Assembly: GCA_964613805.1 (NCBI GenBank) | Contig: CAZTJF010000002.1 | Coordinates: 124,001 to 188,000, forward strand | Reading direction: 5' to 3' | Length of the DNA: 64,000 bases | Origin: XYD12-FULL-36-8 sp964613805 | GTDB taxonomy: Bacteria > Bacteroidota > Ignavibacteria > Ignavibacteriales > Ignavibacteriaceae | Part shown: positions 17,660-24,952 of the stretch, piece after piece | Numbering within the stretch: the stretch's first letter is position 1 | How the letters are laid out: each line of letters begins with the position of its first letter | Translations under genes and position numbers: made by a program | Notes under the pieces: model-generated | Told to the model about the DNA's origin: nothing | Database searches by the model: none | The model's input: only the letters and a program-made list of their open reading frames with translations

Positions 17660-17920
17660 CTATTCTTTTCTGTCCCATAGTTCCAACATTGCTGTCAAGT
17701 CTATATATTCTTCTGCAAATGCTCCGTCAAGTGTCCCAAATTTGGTCTTAAATTCCTTAAAATATTGTCTTGCTTTTTTGTTGCCCGAAATTGTCGCAAT
17801 GAATAGTTGGTTTGCAATTTCCATTTTACTGTCGGCAAGTCCTGACTTTGCTGTTTCGTATGTTTTTAAAACAGATTGAATTTCGTCTTGGCTATATTTT
17901 TTGATTTGTGTGTTAACCAC
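17660..17920 (-). CDS. hypothetical protein, cassette ORF 2
   Basis: An 86-residue soluble-looking protein starting from GTG, with no recognised domain. It has a charged helical N-terminal half (SQDEIQSVLKTYETAKSG) and an acidic C-terminus ending ELWDRKE. Its start lies 3 bp after the stop of the 133-residue ORF, so the two are probably translationally coupled. Its stop codon abuts the attC-like repeat, as is usual for integron cassette genes. Confidence 0.5.
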   Translation of the reverse strand: MVNTQIKKYSQDEIQSVLKTYETAKSGLADSKMEIANQLFIATISGNKKARQYFKEFKTKFGTLDGAFAEEYIDLTAMLELWDRKE

Positions 17921-17923
17921 AAG

Positions 17924-18325
17924 TTATCTAACGAATTTTTGTCCGCTGAAATATATTTTTTCAGTTGTCCAAACTGTTTCTTGAAATTTAAAATTCTTTC
18001 CTGTCGGCAGGTTTTGAAGTTGGTCAACAAGCAATGTGTCTTTATTAACTTTCAGTCGGCAAGTCAATACTGCACCCCAAAAGTCAATGATTGTGTCCTG
18101 TCCGCAAACTGAAAGTAAGAACTCAGAAAATGTTGTCGGGTTGCTGTCTGGGTTTTTATAGCCACATAAAACAATTGTCTTGCCGTTGGAAAGGTGAAAA
18201 GTCGTGTCGGCTTTTGTCCCCGCATATTGCGTTTTGGGGCAGTCACACGAAACTTTTTTTGTCTGTCCATTAACGGAAGTCAAAGCCAAAAAAGTTAGTA
18301 TAATTGTTATGCAATGTCGTGTCAT
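17924..18325 (-). CDS. secreted hypothetical protein, cassette ORF 1
   Basis: A 133-residue protein with a signal peptide (MTRHCITIILTFLALTSVNG) and a cysteine-containing mature part (SCDCPK, LCGYKN, SVCGQD, LTCRL), suggesting a disulfide-bonded extracytoplasmic protein. The function is unknown. The ATG begins only seven bases after the GTTACAAGC box of the flanking attC-like repeat, which is the usual spacing for the first ORF of an integron cassette. Its GC content looks higher than that of its neighbours. Confidence 0.55.
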   Translation of the reverse strand: MTRHCITIILTFLALTSVNGQTKKVSCDCPKTQYAGTKADTTFHLSNGKTIVLCGYKNPDSNPTTFSEFLLSVCGQDTIIDFWGAVLTCRLKVNKDTLLVDQLQNLPTGKNFKFQETVWTTEKIYFSGQKFVR

Positions 18326-18332
18326 TATAGTT

Positions 18333-18448
18333 GCTTGTAACGGTCGGGGCTTTGCGTTCAGGTGGGAAAATCAACAGGAATTTTCTGATATGAATAACAA
18401 CCCGCCTGACGCAAAACCCATTTCAAATGATGTGTGCTGACGCCTAAC
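18333..18448 (-). repeat. attC-like recombination site at cassette start
   Basis: GCTTGTAAC (18333-18341) and GGGCTTTGCGTTC on the left pair with CCCGCCTGACGCAAAACCC (18401-18419) on the right. The 19-base right arm is identical to that of the repeat at 17521-17657. GCCTAAC at 18442-18448 is an exact RYYYAAC/GTTRRRY core box. The two sites enclose the cassette at 17527-18340. Confidence 0.55.
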
Positions 18449-18478
18449 TATTGTATTTACGAAATAATTATAAAATTT

Positions 18479-18518
18479 ATTGCGTCTATTATACCAATTT
18501 TTGTATGATAGACGCAAT
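18479..18518. repeat. strong hairpin between cassette and recombinase remnant
   Basis: ATTGCGTCTATTATAC (18479-18494) pairs with GTATGATAGACGCAAT (18503-18518) with one G-T pair and an 8-nt loop. No T tract follows. It lies between the integrase remnant and the attC-like site, where an attI region would be expected. Confidence 0.45.
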
Positions 18519-18519
18519 A

Positions 18520-18564
18520 TCCACCAAAGGCGGACAAGTTGCGTTTATCCGCCTATTCGGCGGA
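18520..18564. repeat. two tandem GC-rich mini-palindromes
   Basis: TCCACCAAAGGCGGA (18520-18534) and TCCGCCTATTCGGCGGA (18548-18564) are 15-17 nt palindromes in otherwise AT-rich DNA, just downstream of the recombinase remnant. Similar units occur at 17587, 37810 and 60269. Confidence 0.5.
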
Positions 18565-18571
18565 CAGGTTA

Positions 18572-18676
18572 TTATTTTAATTGTTGTAATGCTTGGTCCA
18601 ATGGATTAAGTATTTTCCCAAGTGATTTCTTACTTACGTGAGTGTAAATTTCTGTTGTTTTGCTGCTGTTTATTGA
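18572..18676 (-). pseudogene. C-terminal remnant of a tyrosine recombinase
   Basis: Read on the minus strand, the last 31 codons before the TAA at 18572-18574 give SSKTTEIYTHVS followed by KKSLGKILNPLDQ and ALQQLK. This is the tail of an XerC/D or IntI-like site-specific recombinase, including the nucleophilic tyrosine of EIYTHVS. Upstream codons no longer match the family and no catalytic arginines or histidine are present, so only the tail survives. It points in the same direction as the adjacent cassette. Confidence 0.65.
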
Positions 18677-18824
18677 AAAAAGTTTACACCTTCGGTACAT
18701 CACTCACATAAATTTTTAGTTTGGTATTTTCATTGGGTCGGTTGGTAAGCACAATTTCCAAATTTCCGTTATCTGCTCGCTTAAAACATAAATAAATTTT
18801 GGAAGGAGGACAAGGAGTTGGAAA

Positions 18825-18847
18825 TAAAAAAGCGGTCCGAAGACCGC
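18825..18847 (-). terminator. terminator of the BNR/T9SS gene
   Basis: GCGGTC (18832-18837), CGAA loop, GACCGC (18842-18847). On the minus strand the stem is followed by a run of T from the A tract at 18825-18831. It lies directly downstream of the large secreted-protein gene. Confidence 0.85.
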
Positions 18848-18867
18848 CTATTAAAAACTTGGCTTTT

Positions 18868-21462
18868 TTACTTGATCAAAACCATCTTTCTCACTTGAAC
18901 ATAGTTTCCTGCTTCAATCCTATAAACATAAGTTCCACTTGCAACTTGAGTTCCGGAATCGTTCTTTCCATTCCATGTTACTTCATATGTTCCGGCATTT
19001 TGGAAATTATTAATAAGTTCAGCAACACGCCTTCCATTTAAATCATAAACTACGACTTTTACATTTCTTCCTTCGGGCAAGGCATATCTAAATTTAGTTG
19101 ATGGGTTAAATGGATTCGGATAATTTTGAGTTAGCTCAAATTTATCTGGAATCTGTGAACTAAAATTGCTAACCGATGTAACAAAAGTAGTTGAAAACAT
19201 TCCTCTGCCATGAGTTGCAGCAAATATTTTATTATCAGAAGAACGGTAGTCTAAATCTGCTACGGAAACATTTGCCATGCCGTTGTTTTCTTGAACCCAG
19301 TTTGTACCGCCATTATTTGTAGTAAAAACTCCCAAGTCGGTCCCGACGACAAGATTATTCACATTGCTTGGGTTAACTACAATACAATTGACTGGGATAT
19401 TGGGAAGATTGCTAGAAATGTTCGTCCAGCTTACTCCAGAATTAGTGGTTTTATAAACTTTACTGCCGGCCGTAAAACCAGAAAATGTTGCAAATGCTGT
19501 GGCTGGATTGTTTGGATCAGTTGCAATACGAGTACAGTAAGCATTTGGCAATCCGGAATTCCTCAAATTCCAGTTTGCACCAGCATCGGTAGTTACTTGA
19601 ACTCTGCCGTTGGAACATCCCGCATAAATTACATTTGAATTCCCTTTTGCCGCAATTACAGTTGAAATTGTTGCTCCGCTTGAACCGGTTCCACTACCCG
19701 TTAAGTCGCCGCTTAGAGCAGACCAGCTAGCAGCGCTGTTTGTTGTTCGCCAAACTCGATATGTACCGGCAACAATTGTGTTAGAATTATTTGGATCCAT
19801 TGAAAATGGTGAGATGAATAAAGTTCTATCAGTTGTTCCATCCCAAAATCCTGCACCAACTGGAATACCACTCATTGACTTTACAAAGGTTGATCCACCA
19901 TTAGTAGATTTGAAGAACGCAAGATTAATATACTCCATGTAAATATTATTTGTGTTATTGAAATCTACTTCCGTTGCACCACCATCACCTCCCAATATTT
20001 CACTCCAGCTTGTTGAACCGGTTGATTTAAGCGTGCCGTTATCTTGTGTTCCTCCGTAATAAGTAGTACCAGTTGGATTGACTGCACCATAATAAAATTG
20101 AGTTATGAATAGATTGTTATTGATTGCAGTCCAGTTTTCACCTTTATTAGTTGACTTGAAGATTCCACCATCTGTTCCAAGAAACATAAGATTGGAGTTT
20201 GACGGTGCAAAAGTAATTGCATGATGATCAGCATGAACAAAAGGCGGTGCGCCGGCTTGTGAATACCAATTAGTTTTTTGAGTCCAATTTGTTCCGGAAT
20301 TTGTGGACTTCCAAAAGTCTATTCCGCCCGCATATAAATCATTTGGATTTGTTGGATCAATGTAAATTATGTTATCGTACCAAGCTTGAGCACCAGCATA
20401 ATTGTTTGCACCGGAAAATGACGGACCTGGAACAGTCATTGTAAACCAATTACCTCCGCCATCACTGGTTCTTCCCATTACACTTACTCCATTTGTGCTG
20501 AGATCGAGAAATGAAATTATTGCAATTAATGGGTTTGATGCAGACGTGGCAATCTCAATTCTGCCATGACCAGTTTGAGATAAGTTCGGACTAAAATTAC
20601 TTCCTCCATCTGTACTTCGGTATAAAAATGCATCGTTGAATAATCCAAAAGAAGCGTATATGGTGGTTGGCGAAGTATAGGCAATTTCAACATCCATACA
20701 ATGAACATCTGCACCGCCTGTTCCGACTAATAGCCCAGAGAAAGAACTGCCGCCATCAGTGGAAGCATAGAGTCCTTTACGAGTAGCAGCATAGATTCTG
20801 TTGTTAGTATTATCTATCATAAGCTTATTTACATAGTAGAAGTTCGAGTTATTTGTTGAACTTAAGCGTGTCCATGTTGCTCCAGCATCGGTTGTTTTAA
20901 AGATGCCTTCTCCTCGAATTGCATCAAGATTAAAAAATCCTTCACCTGTTCCAGCGTAAATAACATTTGGATTAGTAGGATCCATAACCATGCTGCAAAC
21001 TGCCAGGTTTTCCATATTGTCTTTTAGAGGAAACCAGCTTGTTCCGCCATTGGTAGTTTTCCATACACCGCCACCTACAGAACCCAAATAAATTGTATTA
21101 GGATCAGTAGGATGAACGACGATTGATCTAATTCTGCCGCCAATGTTTCCAGGACCTAATTGAGTCCAATTTAAAGCTTCACTCCCATTTAGGAATATAT
21201 TGTTTTCCTCAATGTGTCTTAATGCTTCATCCCTCCAACCGATAGGTATAAACCCTTGCGGATAGCTTCTTTGCTCGAAATACCACTGCATTGCTTTATC
21301 AGGCATTCCATAAGTTGGTTTTTTATTTTTCTTTTTTTCAATCTTCCACTCAATAAAATCTTTCATCGTCGCCTCATCCTTATGAAAGAGGATATCGTCA
21401 AAGAATAGAAAACTGATAGTAACGATGCCAGTAAGCATCAACACAGAAAGTTTAGAATTCAT
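18868..21462 (-). CDS. secreted BNR-repeat protein with T9SS sorting tail
   Basis: An 864-residue exported protein with an N-terminal hydrophobic signal (about 1-22). About a dozen Asp-box/BNR motifs (TTNGGTSW, TTDAGATW, STDGGSNF, STNSGTNW, STNKGENW, TTDAGANW, TTNSGVSW) predict sortilin-like beta-propellers. The C-terminal 85 residues are a type A T9SS sorting domain: LTQNYPNPFNPSTKFRYALP, then VKVVVYDLNGRRVAEL, ending VRKMVLIK. It should cross the outer membrane by type IX secretion. It starts at ATG 21462 after AAGGGA. The target of the propellers is unknown. Confidence 0.9.
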   Translation of the reverse strand: MNSKLSVLMLTGIVTISFLFFDDILFHKDEATMKDFIEWKIEKKKNKKPTYGMPDKAMQWYFEQRSYPQGFIPIGWRDEALRHIEENNIFLNGSEALNWTQLGPGNIGGRIRSIVVHPTDPNTIYLGSVGGGVWKTTNGGTSWFPLKDNMENLAVCSMVMDPTNPNVIYAGTGEGFFNLDAIRGEGIFKTTDAGATWTRLSSTNNSNFYYVNKLMIDNTNNRIYAATRKGLYASTDGGSSFSGLLVGTGGADVHCMDVEIAYTSPTTIYASFGLFNDAFLYRSTDGGSNFSPNLSQTGHGRIEIATSASNPLIAIISFLDLSTNGVSVMGRTSDGGGNWFTMTVPGPSFSGANNYAGAQAWYDNIIYIDPTNPNDLYAGGIDFWKSTNSGTNWTQKTNWYSQAGAPPFVHADHHAITFAPSNSNLMFLGTDGGIFKSTNKGENWTAINNNLFITQFYYGAVNPTGTTYYGGTQDNGTLKSTGSTSWSEILGGDGGATEVDFNNTNNIYMEYINLAFFKSTNGGSTFVKSMSGIPVGAGFWDGTTDRTLFISPFSMDPNNSNTIVAGTYRVWRTTNSAASWSALSGDLTGSGTGSSGATISTVIAAKGNSNVIYAGCSNGRVQVTTDAGANWNLRNSGLPNAYCTRIATDPNNPATAFATFSGFTAGSKVYKTTNSGVSWTNISSNLPNIPVNCIVVNPSNVNNLVVGTDLGVFTTNNGGTNWVQENNGMANVSVADLDYRSSDNKIFAATHGRGMFSTTFVTSVSNFSSQIPDKFELTQNYPNPFNPSTKFRYALPEGRNVKVVVYDLNGRRVAELINNFQNAGTYEVTWNGKNDSGTQVASGTYVYRIEAGNYVQVRKMVLIK

Positions 21463-21524
21463 ATTACATTCCCTTAAAGTTTATATTTAAATAATTAAAA
21501 ATTTGTGATCTACAAAACGAAGTT

Positions 21525-21968
21525 TTAATTCAAAATTACTTCTTGAATAAACCAGCCGTTTAGGTTCTCAAAAGTTATTACCGCATTAAATTCGTAACCA
21601 GGCTTCTGTTTGGCAAGCAATTCAAACTTTTTATTGTTTTCGGAATTGAGAATAATTTTCTTATCATCATCAAGTTGAAAATTTGGAATGAGATTATAAG
21701 TCTTCCCTTCCATTGCGAGGTTTGGATATGACGGGTCTTCTTCAACTTTAGTTATTAAAGCTTTAACTACAAAATCTCCCTTTTCATTATTAAGAATTTG
21801 CTCAACTCTTGCAGTAACAATAGATTTATTTATTGCAATACTTGTGGGATTCTTAATAACGTTCCCCGAATTTGAGACATTTGGCTGTTCTTTTGTTACG
21901 TCGTGACAGCATGACGATAAAAGTGTTACTGAAATAAAAAGAAAAAATATTTTAATTGATTTATTCAT
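21525..21968 (-). CDS. putative lipoprotein
   Basis: A 147-residue predicted lipoprotein with N-terminal MNKSIKIFFLFISVTLLSSC; the lipobox is LSSC and a second cysteine follows. The mature part is a small beta-rich domain with the segment ARVEQILNNEKGDFVVKAL. No known family was recognised. The ATG at 21968 is chosen because it places the signal peptide correctly; a longer frame adds nine residues. A good Bacteroidota-type promoter and a CRP/FNR-like palindrome lie upstream, shared with the divergent glnE gene. Confidence 0.7.
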   Translation of the reverse strand: MNKSIKIFFLFISVTLLSSCCHDVTKEQPNVSNSGNVIKNPTSIAINKSIVTARVEQILNNEKGDFVVKALITKVEEDPSYPNLAMEGKTYNLIPNFQLDDDKKIILNSENNKKFELLAKQKPGYEFNAVITFENLNGWFIQEVILN

Positions 21969-21992
21969 AGTAATTTTGTTTTGTTTTAACAG

Positions 21993-22022
21993 CAAATTTA
22001 GTCGTTATAAGTTCATGTGCAA
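21993..22022 (-). promoter_or_regulatory. promoter of the lipoprotein gene
   Basis: On the minus strand TTG (22022-22020), 19 bases, then TAAATTTG (22000-21993), a full match to the Bacteroidota TAnnTTTG box. The start codon is 25 bases beyond it. The CRP/FNR-like palindrome is centred about 70 bp upstream of the expected transcription start. Confidence 0.55.
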
Positions 22023-22047
22023 CAATTTTTATGCAATATTAGTATGA

Positions 22048-22063
22048 CGTGATTTAAATCACA
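22048..22063. promoter_or_regulatory. CRP/FNR-type operator palindrome
   Basis: CGTGATTTAAATCACA, with a perfect 14-bp palindrome at 22049-22062, differs by one base from the site at 4974-4989. It is centred almost equally between the divergent lipoprotein and glnE starts (about 87 bp each), where an activator of either promoter could bind. Confidence 0.55.
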
Positions 22064-22098
22064 TGCTTAATTTTTAGCGATAAGGATCTAAGGCTCAC

Positions 22099-22128
22099 TT
22101 GATCTGTTAAATAAATGTATTAAATTTT
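22099..22128 (+). promoter_or_regulatory. promoter of glnE
   Basis: TTG (22099-22101), 19 bases, TAAATTTT (22121-22128). The predicted transcription start is close to 22134, so the leader would be very short and the upstream CRP/FNR-like site would be near position -78. Confidence 0.45.
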
Positions 22129-22141
22129 AAAATCAAAAACT

Positions 22142-24952
22142 TTGAAGCACAGTCATCAAAATAATCTCTCTGAAGAATTAATTAACAAACTTGCGGAAAT
22201 CTCTGCCGGATACTTGCCATCCGAGACATTTGATAAATTCATCACACTGCTTCAGTCCGAAACTGCTAAATATCACTTTACACGTACATCAGAATCGAAT
22301 CTACTGCGAATAATTTCCGGGATGTTTGATAAGTATTCATTTCTTTCTGATTGCATTAAATATCCACACTATATTGAAATCATTGTAGCAATTGCAGTAC
22401 ACAGCAATTATTTAACAGATATTCTCGTCCGTAACCCAGAATATTTTTATTGGATAGTGAATCCTTCAAATTTGGAGCCGAAATTAAATCTTGAAGAATT
22501 GGAAAATAACGCTAATTCATCACTTAACTTATATAAAACCTTCTCATCAAAAGTAAATTTTTTCCGTGCTCTTAAACGAAAAGAAATTTTAAGAATTGGA
22601 CTAAGAGATATTCTCGGTTTGGCTAAGTTGGACATTATTACAGAAGAACTTTCGATCGTGGCAAAGTTAATCGCTTCCAAATTGTTTGAGCTATGCTTGG
22701 AAGAGATTAAATCAAAATATCAGATTAAAAATGTGACTAACAGCTACTGCATAATTGGACTCGGAAAACTTGGCGGTAACGAACTGAACTACAGCTCTGA
22801 TATTGACTTGATAATCTTTTATGATGAAGATCGAACATTTGGGAATAAATCTTATCACGAATTGCTAACTGAAGCCATTTACCTATTTATTGAATCTGCT
22901 TCATCGATAACTTCATCGGGATTTATTTTTAGAGTTGATTTCCGATTACGACCCGATGGAAGAAATTCACGATTATGCGGCAGCATTAATGAATATTTAA
23001 GTTACTACGAAAGCAGAGGTGAGGATTGGGAAAGACAAATGTTAATCAAAGCAGGTTTTGTTGGCGGAAATCTGAATCTGTATAATCAATTTATAAATTA
23101 TCTTGCACCGTTCATTTATCCTTCAAGCTTTACAATTTCTCCAACAGAACAAATTATAAAGCTTAAGCTAAACATCGAACGAAATTTGGGGAGTGGTGAA
23201 AATATTAAGTTACTTCCCGGGGGAATTCGTGATATTGAATTTTCAGTGCAAGCTTTGCAATTACTAAATGGAGGGAAATGGACAGAGCTACGAACGGGAA
23301 ATACATTAAAAAGCATTTCGATTCTTAACGATAAAAAACTTCTTACTAATGAAGAAGCTGAAGTATTCAAAAATGCTTATCAATTTTTCAGAAAGATTGA
23401 GCACTATCTTCAGCTTATGAACGATAAACAAACACACACCATTCCTACCAATGATGAAGTGCTTCAAAAAATCAGCAGCTATCTTGGATTTATCAATGTC
23501 AGAGATTTTAAAGAAAGAATTAAAGAATTTCGTCAATCGGTTGTGAAAATTTACAATTCAATAATGGGCAAAGAAGTTACCGTGAAAACTAAAGTTGATA
23601 TATCTGAAATCAATTTTAATAATAGAAAAAAAGCATTCCAAGATTTTACATTTCTCCGGGAAGGAAAAGGTTTACTCGGTCAAAAGGAATTTGATGAAAG
23701 AACGATAGCAGTATTTCAAATCATCGAGCCAGGAATCATCAGTTACTTAAAAACTGCAATTAACCCTGATGTGACAGTTCAAAACTTCGTTCGGATAGTA
23801 AAAAGTTCGAGGTTTCCATTCATCTGGTACAGAGAGCTGACTGACAAAATATTACTAAAATCATTTTTAACCATCTGTGAATTTGCACAACGTTCCATCG
23901 ATTTATTCGCAGAAGATGATGAAATAATCGAGCTTTTTCTGAACAGGAAAGTATTTGAAAAAATCGAAATTGTAACATTAGATCAATATTCGATGAAAAG
24001 AATAATTTTCACTTTGTCGGTTCAATTTATACTTGGAATAATAAATCACGAAAAAGTATCCAGGATTCTTTCCGCATTTTATCAGAATGAAATAAAGCGT
24101 GTATTCAGGCAATCATTACAGAACAAATATCCAGGGTTAAAATACTTCGTTGCTGGATTAGGCAGTTTTGGATCAGGGGAAATGACATTCAGTTCTGATA
24201 TTGATTTGATTTTTGTGGTTGATGATTTGAAGCAAATTCCAAATGCTGAAAAGGTGTTCCAAGGAATTCTTGCGCAGATTAGAAAATCACTTTCTCCAAC
24301 AGATGTTGACTGCAGGTTACGCCCCGAGGGAAAAAGCAGCATCCTCGTTTGGGATATAAAAAATTATCAGGCATATATACAAAAGCGTTTAAGAATTTGG
24401 GAACTACAGGCATTTACTAAAATTTCTTTGGTAGACGGTGTCACAAACTTATTCAGCATTTTCTTAAATTCACTTAACGCCAGATTAGAATTTGAAAACA
24501 AGACCACGATTGTAAATGATGTGAAGGAAATGAGACGGAAACTCCACCCAGTGAATTTAGGAGGTAAAATGAGTATGCTTAATATAAAGAAAAGTCCCGG
24601 TGGTTTGGTTGATATCGAGTTTATAGTTCAGTATTTAGCTTTAATCTCAGCAAATAAATTTTCTAAGATTGCAGGCGTTGGTATTAAATTAATCCCGAAG
24701 TTTTCTGAAAAAGTTATCAGCAAAGATGATTCTGAAATTCTGATGAAAAATTATTCTTTTCTTAAGCGTCTGGATTTTATGAATCAGGTTATTTTTAATG
24801 CCACAACTTCGATTATGCCAAGCGATAAGAAAAAATTAGCAATGCTTTCACAACAAATGAATTTTAATGATGTTGAATCTTTTCAAAACAACTTGAACGA
24901 AGTTATGAAATCAAATAAATTACTCTTCCAAAAATATGTGACATTAAATTGA
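22142..24952 (+). CDS. glnE: glutamine synthetase adenylyltransferase-like protein
   Basis: A 936-residue protein with the full two-domain architecture of GlnE, which adenylylates and deadenylylates glutamine synthetase according to nitrogen status. The first nucleotidyltransferase core is GLGKLGGNELNYSSDIDL (about 206-223, D220 and D222), followed by the RLRPDGRNSRLCGS block. The second is GLGSFGSGEMTFSSDIDL (about 672-689) with CRLRPEGKSS. Length is close to the E. coli enzyme (946). It starts from TTG at 22142; no ATG fits. The stop overlaps the TTG start of the next gene (TTGA). Confidence 0.9.
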   Translation: MKHSHQNNLSEELINKLAEISAGYLPSETFDKFITLLQSETAKYHFTRTSESNLLRIISGMFDKYSFLSDCIKYPHYIEIIVAIAVHSNYLTDILVRNPEYFYWIVNPSNLEPKLNLEELENNANSSLNLYKTFSSKVNFFRALKRKEILRIGLRDILGLAKLDIITEELSIVAKLIASKLFELCLEEIKSKYQIKNVTNSYCIIGLGKLGGNELNYSSDIDLIIFYDEDRTFGNKSYHELLTEAIYLFIESASSITSSGFIFRVDFRLRPDGRNSRLCGSINEYLSYYESRGEDWERQMLIKAGFVGGNLNLYNQFINYLAPFIYPSSFTISPTEQIIKLKLNIERNLGSGENIKLLPGGIRDIEFSVQALQLLNGGKWTELRTGNTLKSISILNDKKLLTNEEAEVFKNAYQFFRKIEHYLQLMNDKQTHTIPTNDEVLQKISSYLGFINVRDFKERIKEFRQSVVKIYNSIMGKEVTVKTKVDISEINFNNRKKAFQDFTFLREGKGLLGQKEFDERTIAVFQIIEPGIISYLKTAINPDVTVQNFVRIVKSSRFPFIWYRELTDKILLKSFLTICEFAQRSIDLFAEDDEIIELFLNRKVFEKIEIVTLDQYSMKRIIFTLSVQFILGIINHEKVSRILSAFYQNEIKRVFRQSLQNKYPGLKYFVAGLGSFGSGEMTFSSDIDLIFVVDDLKQIPNAEKVFQGILAQIRKSLSPTDVDCRLRPEGKSSILVWDIKNYQAYIQKRLRIWELQAFTKISLVDGVTNLFSIFLNSLNARLEFENKTTIVNDVKEMRRKLHPVNLGGKMSMLNIKKSPGGLVDIEFIVQYLALISANKFSKIAGVGIKLIPKFSEKVISKDDSEILMKNYSFLKRLDFMNQVIFNATTSIMPSDKKKLAMLSQQMNFNDVESFQNNLNEVMKSNKLLFQKYVTLN

